Source: Scilla litardierei (lineage: Eukaryota; Streptophyta; Magnoliopsida; Asparagales; Asparagaceae). Taken from it: a stretch of DNA of 64,000 nucleotides. Positions 36,101 to 47,655 of this stretch are shown here, piece by piece. The stretch spans positions 319,302,452-319,366,451 of the forward strand of contig CM061141.1 in NCBI GenBank assembly GCA_030789695.1, in the 5' to 3' direction. Numbering within the stretch: the stretch's first letter is position 1; each line of letters starts with the position of its first letter. Made by a program: the position numbers and the translations under genes. The notes under the pieces are model-generated. The model did no database searches. It worked only from the letters and a program-made list of their open reading frames with translations, and was not told the DNA's origin.

Positions 36101-36741
36101 AGTACATGAATTAGTGCAAAAACAAATATTGCATCATCCATGATGATGGAATGAGGGTGAAGTAAATTCATTGAGTCTCTAAAGCCGCTAACATAGAACT
36201 TTTTTTGGCCTATTAACATTCAGCAAGTGGATCACTTCTTGCAACATTTTTTCTCCTTTATTTGTATTTAAAAAAATGTAGCCATGCCTAATACACTTAT
36301 TATGTGGGTTTTTTCGACACAAAAAGTTGAAGAATTTGCCGTGACTGACTTATTTTCCTCCTTAGTTTACTCATTTTTGAAACGAGAGAGAATAGTTGTC
36401 CATTAATTAATTAGAAAAGGACTGCAAAAAGTAAAAGAGCTTGACTACCATCCACTCGAGACGATTAAACATGCAGATCCTACACCTGCAAATTAAAATT
36501 TTGGCAACCCACTTTAATAATCAGCTCCATTGATGACATGAAACATTTAAATTTCTTATGAACTAAATTTCAGGTGATTTTGGTATGTGTTTATCATGTA
36601 AAAAGTGGTGACAAAATTCACAAATTGTCATAAAATCAGTTTTTAGATTTGGCTTGCCAAATTTTTAATTGATCCATATGTTTGATCCTCTAGAGTAGGT
36701 GCTAGTCAAACATGAAAATGAAAATTTGGGTAAGGTATTGA
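33139..36741. other. Intron sequence with no recognised gene
   Basis: AT-rich. Open frames such as 35191-35481 have no recognisable motif or plausible start context. A C-rich stretch (34640-34740) stands out by composition only. Confidence 0.4.
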
Positions 36742-37576
36742 GGGGCTGTCTGGCTCACTGGAAATGGTGCTATTGCAGCAATGATGCAACCTGCATGTCA
36801 ATTCCAACATTTGGATAGGGTCTGTAAATGCTGCAAAGTTCAGCTTTTGCTGCAAAAAATTGCAGCAAAGGCTGCAGCTGAGCATAAAGTTCAGCTTCGG
36901 GAATAATACAGCAACGATTAGAAGTTCACTATCGGAAAAAAATTCAACAAAAATTCCAAAATTGTCCTGCTAAAATTGAGGAATTGATTGTGAAAGAAAA
37001 ATATGAGATACAGAATTTATTACAAATACACAATGGATAACAGAGCTTATACACCGCTTAGTGGTACGAGATTAGCTTTCTATTATGAAGGTGGCAACTT
37101 CAGTTCCTGAAGAAATAATTATATGTTAACTTTTTGTTAAGTACTAAAACACTGCTCCGCTCAATTTGGAAAGTAAGCACATCACCAAAATTCATGTCTA
37201 AATAGTGGACCTATTGATTCATTCGGGAAATGCGGTATGTGTGGTAACTATGTTCAGCCAACTCTATAGTGAATCATTTAAAAATTCCCGAATTATGCGA
37301 CCAAGCAGCACAACTAACTGCAGCAAAAAAAAGTTGCAATAAATGCATTGCAACCTTGTCGAGTTATTTTGAAAATGCCCCGTATAGGCTGATTTTGTGC
37401 AATAAATACTTACCACGTCAGCTATTTCAGCATTAATTAAGATTTCACAACAAAAGCAACATGCAATGCACCAGACAAAGGATTTAACACCGTTTCCCTG
37501 CAACAAATGCTGCACGCTCCATTTGTTGCATGCAGCAAAAGCTGCATTTTCCCCTTGTTGTGGATACAACAGCCCC
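36742..37576. mobile_element. Candidate MITE with GGGGCTGT ends
   Basis: The left end GGGGCTGTCTGG is mirrored by ...ACAACAGCCCC at the right. Both subterminal regions repeat GCAGCAAAAGCTGCA-like words. Only about 8 bp of the extreme ends match and no clear target duplication was found. Confidence 0.35.
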
Positions 37577-38118
37577 ATAGAATCACAAGGCATCAAATGT
37601 CGTGATTGGTACGTAGTCAAACATGCACACAAGAAATGAGATAGTTTAGGCATGCAATAGTTAGATAGAACCAACAACAAGAACATCAGCACACCCCCGC
37701 ATGGCAAAACTCAAATAATAAATAATGAATAACTATATTAGTGATACAATTTATATTTAAATAAACAAGGGCTTAGATAATCATAATGGCTTTACTTGCA
37801 GCAAGTGTGACTATGTTCTCTATATCCTTAAATCAACAGAATTAGCATTTCACCATTTGGAATCACTGTGGCATCAGTTAGTTTTAAAGTTCAGCTTTTT
37901 CCCTGAAAGAAAGTTGCTTTATTATAGTAGAATATTTTTTGTTCACGTAGACACACAATGCAGCCACTGGTATCAATCAAATTTCAAAATGCTAGTACTT
38001 TCCTCAATTCATGTTCAGCAATCAAATTATGAAAGCATTGGTCGAACATAATAAATCAAACAATGAGCGAAAGAAATGAATCATTTCACAAATAAGCAAA
38101 AGGTCTTCTAGTATATAC

Positions 38119-38439
38119 CTCCTCGATCACCGCCTTGATTTCTTTCTTCTTGTTAGCTGGCTCGGATGATCCCCAAATGTTCTGCGGAGGGGCGGAGGTT
38201 GCATAGTAATCGTCATCATCCTCGTCCTCAACGTCAGCCCACGATTTGTTCACCAGTGGCTTCAGGTTCCAAACCACCGGAGGCTCCGGCTCCTTCGCCT
38301 GGCTCTTCGAAGACCCTTTACTCTTTGACGAATTCTTGTCGGACTTCTTCTTCTTCTTAAGGCTCTCGAGAACTGCAAACCCATTAGTGCTTCCTATCTT
38401 CAGCGGCACATCATCCCTCCTACTTCCTCCACCGGCCAT
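38119..38439 (-). CDS. Conserved Lys/Glu-rich plant protein of unknown function, exon 1
   Basis: ATG at 38439-38437, 107 codons. It starts MAGGGSRRDDVPLKIGSTN, then a Lys/Ser cluster (KKKKKSDKNSSKSKGSSK) and an acidic WADVEDEDDDDYY motif followed by APPQNIWG. It ends at ...KAVIEE before the GTATATAC donor; exon 2 resumes ESESEDEG about 20 kb to the left. The following in-intron codons (VYTRRPFAYL, stop at 38086) would be used only if the intron were retained. Full product is 308 residues. Confidence 0.88.
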
Positions 38440-39348
38440 TCTCCGACACGAATCTCGACGAATGATAGCTCAAAATCCCAACGAAATCCACTTCGAAAGT
38501 CCAAACCCCTCGCTATCCCGGCCGATTCCTGACGAATCAGAGTACGAAGATAACAAGGATCGGGCTTCAAATCAACCAACAATATCCACTTGCAGATAAC
38601 AAAGATCGTCTTTTTTTAATGCTATCAACGAATTGACTTTGACCTCGCAGCAAAAATTGAAGGTCTCTGATATATTTCGACGTATTGTTTGATGAAACAA
38701 TAGAAAATCTATAGACAACCAAGCAGAGAAATTTACGAGCCAAAGAGATGAAATTAGGGTTTCCGATGGAGAATCAAGGACAGTGAGAGGGATTGATCAG
38801 ATAACTGAGCAAATATAGGGCCCCGAAAACCGTGATAGATAGAGATAAGAAATATATATTGCAGATCGAAATAGGGTTTGATTTGGGATCGAATTAGGGT
38901 TTGGGGACGGAGAGAGACGAGAGAGAAATTAGGGTAACGTTTGCGTTTCCTTCCCTTTTTTCGCGATTTATTTATTTTGGGTTTTTGATCTCGACGACGA
39001 ACCGATAGATATCATAAGGATCGAGCGTGATTAGTTAGATTGATTTCTTTCTTTATTTACTCTGCCGTGGCGGAGCTTCTTACGTTATGCTTGCGGATTG
39101 ACGGCCTAACCTGCACCGGCGGGAAGGCGAACGGATTGGGTCGGTTCAAGTGCTTTGTCGGTTTCGAAGGTATAGGATACCGTAAGTCCGTCGGGAATCA
39201 GACGAATTGTCGCCGTCAGCTGACCATAATAGCCTTATAGGGCAAGTAGGGGAGAAATGTAAATATTGTCGTAATATTTTGCTAAAAAGGGGAAGGAGTG
39301 CAAAATCTAACGTGAATTCAGAACGCTTTCCAGAATTGAACTCAGGTA
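38440..39348. other. Upstream region of the Lys/Glu-rich protein gene
   Basis: Presumed 5' UTR and promoter. Contains several AGGGTTT words (38755, 38870, 38898), like telo-box motifs of housekeeping plant promoters. No other gene seen. Confidence 0.4.
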
Positions 39349-39370
39349 TCCTTTTTACTCCTTTTTTTTT

Positions 39371-39490
39371 CAATCACATTGGACGTCGACTAATCCGACT
39401 CGAGTCGGGTAGGAACCGCAAAGAACAGGCAAAGCTCTCCCTCACCAATTTTTAACACAGCTGCATCTAGTGGGAATCGAACTCGAGCCC
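39371..39490 (-). mobile_element. 5'-truncated tRNA-derived SINE with target duplication
   Basis: Minus strand begins GGGCTCGAGTTCGATTCCCA, including a Pol III B-box-like GTTCGATTCC, and ends ...CCAATGTGATTG followed by an A run. The 20-bp direct repeat TCCTTTTTACTCCTTTTTTT flanks it at 39349-39368 and 39491-39510. No A box, so the copy starts mid-element. Confidence 0.65.
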
Positions 39491-39510
39491 TCCTTTTTAC
39501 TCCTTTTTTT

Positions 39511-39954
39511 ACCTTGTTTAAATCGCGATTGTTGTTAATTGCACAGCATGATTCTATGAATTCATCGCATACATAAATCGCATCCATAAATACATCATAT
39601 TGATATTTTTGTCTTTAAACAACTCTTATTTCCAATTTTAACCACGCTTCTTTCTTTATGCATAAATGCGCAAAAATCTTCTGCAGTCCAGATTCTCAGC
39701 ACAAGAATGGCGATGCAAGGCCGCAGAAGACAAAGATGTAGATTCGGTAAAACGGTGTATGCTTTCCACAGAAATTAACCAACCCCTGGTGAGAGCACTT
39801 GCAAGTTCAGATGAATTTTTAAGCACAAGCATATTTGACAATTGCAAGTGAGATGTTCTGGCCGAAAGATCGCAGCAAGCTACATAAGCAAGAAAGGAAT
39901 ATGGTGAAGAGATTCATGGACAAACAAGAGTCTTCGGAATTTTTTTATATATAA
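39511..39954. other. No feature recognised
   Basis: AT-rich sequence with no motif or gene that I can support. Confidence 0.4.
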
Positions 39955-40123
39955 AGAAAGTAAACCGGGTCGAATTCGGTTCATCCGAGTTGACATGCCA
40001 AACCCATACCCGACCCCCGGGTCGGGTCAACCCGAATCCTACTTGACCTAGATTGGCCCCTACCCATACCCGGTTAAAGATGCCGGGTTCGGGTCGGGTC
40101 GGGCTCATTTTGCCACCCCTCTG
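39955..40123. mobile_element. hAT-type MITE fragment, right end only
   Basis: The right end reads on the minus strand as AGAGGGGTGGCAAAATGAGC, a typical hAT terminus. Repeated CGGGTCGGGT/ACCCG subterminal words lie beside it. No matching left end or 8-bp duplication was found. It interrupts the tail of element C. Confidence 0.5.
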
Positions 40124-40261
40124 TTAGTCCACCATCTTAGTGACAGGTGACCTTGTCATCTTATCTTTCGGATTCTAGGGCCCCTCGTTGCTGGATTGAT
40201 CGGTGATCGGGTTCTTGGGATGCCCACGTTTGACCAGTGCGTCGACCTCCTTCTTGAGTGT

Positions 40262-41465
40262 CTAGCAGTCATTGGTATCGTGCCCATAGTCGTTGTGGTA
40301 TTTGCAGAACTTGAGGTTGTCTCTCTTCTCATATTTGCCTTTCTTGGCAGATTCTTGGACTAGCTCTTCCCGGGGGGCATAAGCGAGGACATTCGTCTCG
40401 GGAGCCCTTAGCCTTGTATAAGTAGGGTGTTCCTTGCTCCGAAGGCTCATCTCTCTTGATGTCTTGTCTCGAGATTCCTGGCGAGGGGTCCCCTGAGTCG
40501 GTTTTTTCCGACTGGTGTCTCCATGGCGGACGGGGGTGCCTTTCCCAGTAGTTTCATTTGGTTCCTCTGCTTCCTCGGAGATGATGAACCGATCCGTTAT
40601 ATTGAGTATCTTTGCGAGGTTGTTGGGTGGGAACTGGTAGAGCGCCATTCGCAAGTGTTTGTTTCGCACCGCTTGAGTGAGATCCACGATGACAGTTACA
40701 TCTGGCGTCTCCTCTACCTCGAGCCTTTCGTCGTTGAATCGTTGGACGAAAGCTTGGATTGACTCATTCTCATTCTGATTGAATGTAAATAGGTCAGAGG
40801 ACTTCTTCTTGGGATGTCGACCCGCGTCGAATTGCTTGCAGAACAAATCAGCCAATTCATCAAATGACCCGATACAGCCGTTGGGTAATCCTTCATACCA
40901 GCCTCCTACCCTCTTAAATATGGTAGCATGGAAGGCTCGGCAAAGGTATGGCTCATCGGCCCCGTGAATCAACATCACGTTTAAGTATTTGCAGATGTGC
41001 AACCACGGGGCGCCTCTGCCATCGAACGCTGGTAAGGCGTGGAGCTTGAACTTTGGGAGAGAGGGTGCAGAAGTGATGTTATCCTTCAATGGGTTCTGCC
41101 GAAGCGTGGATTGGATGAGCATGGATCGCCCTTTCCCACCTTGCACGTAAGTAGCTCCCGAAGATCGGTTTGGGATCTTATCTCTCCTCACATATCCACC
41201 TGCAAGATTGAGAGGGTTATAACCTGAGAGAGCCCCGTATATTACCTGATCCAGGATGTTACGGGTCACTTTCTTATAATTGGAGGGATCGGGTTCTCCC
41301 TGGAGACCGAAGGAACGATTGTCGATCCCCCTTTCGCCGTATTGGGGAGACGTGGGGGTTGTATTGTGCGGGCTGATCTCTTGCTGATCCGCTCTCGAAT
41401 CTCCTTGATCTCCGAGCACGGTTGCGCCTGTAGTCGGTGTCAGGGTCGGGTTTGGACGCGGTAGT
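40262..41465 (-). pseudogene. Element C gag, main part
   Basis: Frame runs from the A insertion site leftward. It has LPAFDGRGAPWLHICKYLNV, a CRAFHATI segment, FDELADLFCKQFDAG and ESIQAFVQRFNDE, typical of retrotransposon gag, and a CKYHNDYGHDTNDC knuckle. The stop at 40262 falls right after the knuckle; downstream codons still read like gag (TLKKEVDALVKRGH), so this stop is probably a mutation. The first few codons at 41466-41479 belong to the element A LTR, not to gag. Confidence 0.85.
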
Positions 41466-43411
41466 TGATTCGGGTTCAATATTACATATTTAACCCCCCA
41501 TTTAGCCCTATTTTGTGCTCATGCGATGCTATAATGTTCTCTAATTCATACGTATTTTCTACACATTTATTTATTAGAGAAAACACTCTATTTGAGCACA
41601 AAACAGCAATTAACGACACATTTTTGCACTTTTTATATTTTTCCTAGCACCGTCTCAATCTCACGATTCCAACGAATATTTATTTGTATTTTTCTGAGAT
41701 CTGTGCTAATTACTATGAATTTTTGAATGCAGAATACAATTTAAATGGAGAAATACGCAAAGAATATACGAAATACGGGCCACGTGGCCAAATCGTGGCC
41801 GCACAAGTTTCATCCGACGGCGCAGATCGGAGTAATTCGATTTTTAATTCGAAATACGAGCGGGCGTTGTATCGACCGTTCGATTCAGATCGAACGGATC
41901 ATAATACCCCACCCTCGTATCCAAAGAATCGGCTGCGTGGCGTCATCTTCGCCGTTGGATCGTGATCCAACGGCCCGTATCGAGGGAGATTTGAATTCGT
42001 AAAGCGGGCGACGTGGCTGCTCCGTGGCCGTCCGATCGTGATCAAACGGATCACGTCAACCCCGCGCGAAGCGAAGCGGCGGCAATCAACGCGGCTATGT
42101 GGCTCGATCTGCTGCGTTCGTTCCCGATCGAACGGTTCTTATCAACCCCGCAATTTCAAAGCGCAGAAGAAAATGGCTTGGCGACGTGGCCTCTTGTAGG
42201 CCGCTGATCTCTAATCCAACGGCGGCGATCGTGTTACTGGAAGTGAAGCGGGCGCCGAGCGAAGATCCGTTAAGAATGGACACGTGTCGAAGCCACGTTG
42301 AATCCCGCAATTTTGAAGCCCGATCGGACGGCCCACAAATGATCCGCTTTAGATCTGCGGTTGAGATCGATTCGGGTGCGAATTTATTGCGGGTGTGAAC
42401 CCGTTAAGCAACCCAAACCCGCAATCTTATTATATAAGCGTATTTAGGGTTTTTTGGGCGTATTCAAGCAGATTGGGGCGTATTTTGGGCGTATTGGAGG
42501 CTCTAGAAGCCGTATTTTCCCCCTGAAAAATTCTGTAAAATTCCAGAGGCTTGTTTCTAATTTCCAGAGAGTTTTGAAGACTTTTCAGAGAGATTTGGTG
42601 ATATTCTCTTCAACTTTAGCTTGTATTTGGGTGTTTTAGCTTGTATTTTGCCTCTAAACTTCCGTATTTTGCTATTAAACCTATGAATTCTGATCTGAAA
42701 ATTGTTTATTTCTGCGCCATGAGTAGCTAAATTGTTATTGTGCATGGTTTGGAGTAGTTAGGGGCTATGATTTGTGTTAGTTTGGTTGAAATTCCTTGTG
42801 TTTAATCGTTAAACGTCGCTAAAATTGTAATCGTTGTTCGTAAATCGACTTTTTTAGATTCCAAAAGAATTAATTAAGTTGACGATCGCCCCAAAAGGGT
42901 GAGTTTTGATCTCCCCAAAAGGGAGTTTCATCCCGTAGTTTTGATCTCTCCAAAAGAGAGTTTCATATCGTATTATAATCTTAGCGACGATCTTTTTGAA
43001 TATTTTGTTTGAACCCCCAAAAGGGCATCTTCCGATGAATTGCTCCCAAAAGGAGAATTCATTGAGTTATATTGGGTATTTTCCGGTGAATTGCTCCCAA
43101 AAGGAGAATTCATTGTGTTATACCTATCAACCAAATTAATACGAATCGTTGACCCTAGCGAACCCATACCATGTGCAAACTCTTTATAGATATTTTCATA
43201 CACGATTCTCTATGTTTATTTTGTTCACGTGCTCACATCACCATCACCGTCACCATTGTTGAAGTGTTTAGTTTCTTTCCGATAGATTTCTATTTGATTT
43301 GAACTGTGGTTGCAACAGATTTCTTCCCGTGGATTCGACACCTGGACTCCCAGGTTTTACTACTTGTACGGACTCTTGCACTTGAGAGAGAGCACCTTTT
43401 CGGTCCCACCA
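41466..43411 (+). repeat. 5' LTR of element A
   Basis: TGATTCGGG...GTCCCACCA; matches 53437-55382 at a constant offset of 11971 bp. A TATA-like TTATTATATAAGCG (about 42424) and the hairpin series described separately lie in its 3' half. Confidence 0.93.
42858..43111 (+). repeat. Seven short hairpins with a shared CAAAA loop in the A LTR
   Basis: Each unit is a stem around CAAAA: ATTC/GAAT (42858), CGCCC/GGGTG (42887), CTCCC/GGGAG (42911), CTCTC/GAGAG (42946), CCC/GGG (43015), and GAATT-G-CTCC/GGAGAATTC twice (43037, 43088; one bulged G). The stems differ but stay paired. The second LTR has the same series at 54829-55082. Confidence 0.85.
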
Positions 43412-43417
43412 AGTTTT

Positions 43418-43435
43418 TGGCGCCGTTGCCGGGGA
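43418..43435 (+). other. Primer binding site of A (tRNA-Asp type)
   Basis: TGGCGCCGTTGCCGGGGA starts six bases after the LTR end; this is the tRNA-Asp site known from Athila-lineage elements. Confidence 0.88.
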
Positions 43436-43538
43436 GGAATGGTTTGTGACTACGGTTTATTTCATTTAGAGGACCTTCGGTGAGATCTTTCCACTTTGCT
43501 GTACATAAACTTTTTTATTATTATTATTTTATTTCAAA

Positions 43539-44509
43539 ATGGAATTCATGAACTTCTATTGCACAAACAATCTTTATGATGCACGATATGCAAATGCACA
43601 CAAACATAGAATGGAAAAGCTCAAAATTGTTAATTTTAATCAAACTGACTGTGAAACTTTCTTTCAGGCCTGGAGGAGGTTCACAGACCTTATATCGAGC
43701 TATCCGCAGCATGGTTTCACAAATGAAGAGCTTATGGAGTTCTTCCTAGAAGGACTACAACCTCAGCTGCAGGAATTATTGGGAAGCATGACGCCGATAG
43801 TGGCGTGGGAGTACATGGAGTCTCTGCAAGAAAACGAAGAAACCGTGGAAGAGACTTCAGAGAGCGATTCAACGGAGCCTTCGTGCCTTGATCAAGAAGA
43901 GCAAAGCGTAGACGTACCTTTGCAATCCTTGAGAGAGGACGCTTACCTGATTATTCAGACACAGGAGGCCACATCCCATCAATTCCAGGAGAATTTCCTT
44001 GCTCGGAGTCGGCAGATTCAAAATTCCATTGAAAATCTTAATTTAATTGCCGCTTGCTTAGAAGAAGGTGATGCTTTTGAAACTCGATTTCAAGAATCTA
44101 ATACGAGTTCATCTTCTATTGCAGGAATAACGAGCGAGGACACGAATATAAACACCCACATGGCAGGAAGTGTGTGCAAAAGAGAGGATGAGCTAGCAAT
44201 TTTGGATGAACGAGAGGAGGAGACAGCTAGGGACAAAGGTTTTGAGATTATCGCCATGGAGCCAGAACCACTCCCTCTTCCAGTTTTGTCCCAAAATCAT
44301 TTAACCCTCTCCACAATGAACGAGCATCGTACAGAGAGTGGTGCAAATCGTTCAGGGAGTAGTCGTCAACTTGCTTTAATTCATTTTACTTATTTTGATG
44401 ACTACGTTTGGAATAATTTTATTGAAATGAATTTTAAAATAATTTGGACTGACATAACTCATCTCTCGCAGGACATTGGCAAACAGCTTATAGAGATGCT
44501 TGGAGTTGT
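43539..44509 (+). pseudogene. Element A gag-like ORF, interrupted by element B
   Basis: From ATG 43539. Residues about 30-75 match the second half of the retrotransposon gag domain of Athila elements (CETFFQAWRRFTDLI, PQHGFTNEELMEFF, EGL). The first half of the domain is absent, so the protein starts mid-domain. The rest is acidic and Ser/Glu-rich. The frame is cut at the B insertion (target AGTTG). It would continue in frame at 52275 and stop at TAG 52409-52411, so before B inserted the ORF was open. Its role could be packaging by a helper Gag; that is inference. Confidence 0.75.
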
Positions 44510-45412
44510 GTAACGGCCTGTATTTTTCAAACACTTCAAATACGTACTTAACATATTTTTTTTCTAAATCTTCTTTATAATGGTTAGTTAGGAGTTGTAT
44601 ATCAAAACTGATTTTAAAAATTCTTTTAAAAATATTTTAGAGCACTAGACTTATCATATTGTATTTCAGCAATTTTAGATTTCCTCAAATGCCCAAAACA
44701 TTTCTGTTAAAATTCATCTCCCAAAATTACCGTTTTGTTTTGACGAATTTATTTTCTATACAAACGTATTCAAAACGTCTTCAAACTTATACAGTAGCAT
44801 CCTATGATCAATTAGGGCTCTCCACATTAATTTCGTAATTTTCTGATATTGTTTCAGCCTAGAACCCGCAGACCCGCTTTCTAAACGTTTTGGCCTAAAA
44901 CTAGTGTTTCTGTAACTCAGATCCCAAAACGGATCATGTATTCGCGATCCTCGCGACGATACGATCCCGTGGGTATGTTTTCGTAATTTTTCGAAGTCGT
45001 TTGTAAAAACGGGTTTGTATTTATCCGGTTGTACTAATTACATCCTTTAATTACTTTTCACCTTTACTATCTATCTTTTACTAAGTTACTTTATCCCCCC
45101 TAATTAACTTCTATTCCCCCAACAACCCTCTTAAGCAGCCTCCAACGGTTGGTGAGATCCGTTAATTACGGATCCAGCTACCAAAATTTATTGTTACTAT
45201 TATTATTTTTAATATTTGTTTATATCTTTTCTACCTATATAAACTATCCAGGATCACTTGTTTAAACACAGTATTTATCTATCTCTCTCATTTCGTTTGA
45301 ACCCAAAGGCACCCCAACTTCTTCCTCTCTCTCGCTCTTGATTCTTTTTCGAAACCCAGGCAAACCCATTACAGCCTCTCTCTCCCCCAACTTTAGTTTT
45401 CTTTTTCCCAAG

Positions 45413-45461
<49 letters not shown>

Positions 45462-47655
45462 CCCGTCCTCGTCACCGGTGGCCTCAACCACCGCCGCGGA
45501 CGCCACCCTCCGGTCGCCCTCCACCCTCGACGTGGCCTCGACGGCCGGCCGCCGCCGTCGAACTCCGCCTCCGCCTCCCCGTGAAGTCCCAGCGACGGAC
45601 ACCGCAGCCCCCGCTCCGTCGTCAGCGCCCCAGCGTCGCCCCGCCACGGTTGACCACCGTTCCGAGCTGCTCAGCGCCCCGCCACCGTCGCTATCGCCGC
45701 TCCGATCGACCGCCTCGCCGCCCTCAGACACCCCCGACGCCATCCCAAAGCGCCGCTGCCTCCCACGCCGCCGGAGATGCCGCCGACCCTCACCGCCGGT
45801 CGCCGCTGCCACCCCGACGCCGATCCGCCCAGACCCGCCGTCCGCCGCTGCTAGTCGCCCCCGGTCGCCGCTCAGTCGCCGAGCGCAGCACCCCGTCCGC
45901 CGCCGTCGAGAGAACGGTGGGTGCGTGTTTGCCTCGATGGCAAACTTGTAAATATGCAGTGAAATTCGTATTTTCATATTTAAATAATTATTAAATAGGG
46001 TTAAATGGGTTTTAATCCATAACTAAATATGCAGGGCCCAGAAAAATGTGGGGATAGCTCCAGAAAATCCGAAACGATATTTCGGACCCAATGGCGCTAG
46101 TTTCATCGCAATCAGACGTCTAGTTTTTCCAGAATTAATTTTTAAGCCAAAAGATTAAATACGTATAAATCTTTCTAAAAATCATAACTCGCTGTTTTCA
46201 CTCACAATAATATGTGATAAAATTATATGTGAAAGTAATCTTCGAGACGGTCATTTTGACTGTTCACTCGAGTAATTCCGACTTGTATTGCTCCCGTAAG
46301 AAATTACGGAAGATACGCGCTAGTAGAATAAATCAGGTTTTTAAACTAGTTTTGAGTTTCTAAAAAATTATAAAAATTACTATAGGCTTCAGAAAAATAT
46401 TCCCTCTTGCAGTAAAACTATTTTTATCATAAATAGCCCATATAAAAATTTAGGACCCTTTTCATCGTCGTTTTAACCAGTTTTAAAATCAGACACTCAA
46501 CTTTAATAAATAAGAAAATAGGGTATTCTCTAACTAGTTATCTCTTGTGTTTACAGGTAGCAAATCCCGTGCATCGACACTAGATCCAGTCCCGGATTCA
46601 CTACCACCACCTCGAAGATTGTAAGTCACAGTAAATTCTATCCTTAGAAATTTAGATAGTGTACTCGTATGAACATAGGACTTGACACCTAGTCTCGGAA
46701 CAGTTATTGACCTGAACAGATTATTAGCATGCTTGACAGAAATATTGTAACGGGAAATGTGAGAATGGTAAATGACTCGTAAAATTGCAAAGAACGGTAA
46801 CCTGCACAGACACTGGGTTTTGGGGTAACTTATAATTGCGGAAGTGCGGGAGCGACTAGTCCAGACTTTGTTGTCACCGTGCGGGTTCTAGCAACCCATA
46901 ACAGTGCCGGTGACAACCATCACAGATCACAGATTATTGCACAGTTCTCAGAGATTATTGCATAGTATTCATAGTATTCATAGCATAGTTCGCCCGGGTA
47001 GCACCCGCGGCAAGAGTTGGCCTCTTGGTTGCTCACTGTACTTCCCATTATAAGTCACGAACTAGAATAGACACAATTGCTCACCCTATTGCTATTGTCA
47101 TTGATATCGTCATGGTTATTGCTATTGTCATTGCTCGGTCACCCTTACTTTACTTGTCACCCTTGCATGCTTGATAGATGTACTTTACTTATCGCACTTG
47201 CATGCTTGACTGTCCCTACTTTACTTTCCGCACTTGTTTACTATAGACTGCTCCATATTTGTGCACTCCTCTTTTTCTATCGCTAGAATTGTTGTGACTT
47301 ACCTTCGGTTCCATTTATGGCACCGGCAGACGAAGACTTGATCGAGGAGATTGCCCCAGAGTTCGTGGAGCCTACATTGACCCAGAAGCTGCATAGTTTT
47401 AGTTACTTTTCTGTTGGTGTGTGTGTTGTACTGTGTATTTACTTTTCCGCACTTCTTTTCAATACTTCCTTTATGTATTCGTGAGAGAGAGTGCTGGTTG
47501 TTGTTGTACTTTAACTTGGACTGTAATAACGTCTGTACGCTGGTTTGAGTATTGTGGTACATCTCTGAGTTGTGGCTATGCTGATTTCACTGGTAAACTG
47601 CGGAACCTGCGAATAAACCAAATAAGTAACGGGCCCCCGAGAGCGGGTCGTTACA
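44510..47655 (+). repeat. 5' LTR of element B
   Basis: Contains TATATAAACTATCC (45235), a (CT)n tract (45415-45458) and a GC-rich leader (45475-45930) whose long open frames on both strands are compositional. A second copy is at 49123-52269. Confidence 0.95.
45415..45458 (+). repeat. (CT)n microsatellite in the B LTR
   Basis: Pure CT run of about 44 bp; the other LTR has about 42 bp at 50029-50070. Confidence 0.95.

Larger units (their letters stand above)
17642..38118 (-). other. 20.5-kb first intron of the Lys/Glu-rich protein gene
   Basis: The donor is GTATATAC (minus, 38118-38111) after ATCGAGGAG; the acceptor is CTGCAG at 17647-17642. Both flanking exons are in phase 0. The intron holds the Helitron-like element, a Copia-like LTR, MITEs and chromovirus D with its nested hAT. 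Stretches 17648-19260, 23270-24500, 24710-26000 and 33140-36740 show no convincing gene or element. The size is inferred from exon matching, not from a transcript. Confidence 0.75.

Noticed and set aside
45338..45994. Ser/Pro/Arg-rich open frames in the B LTR (also 49876-50564, and 1661-2014 and 7410-7766 in E)
   Set aside because: They lie in GC-rich LTR leaders, are open on both strands, and carry no domain; composition explains them.
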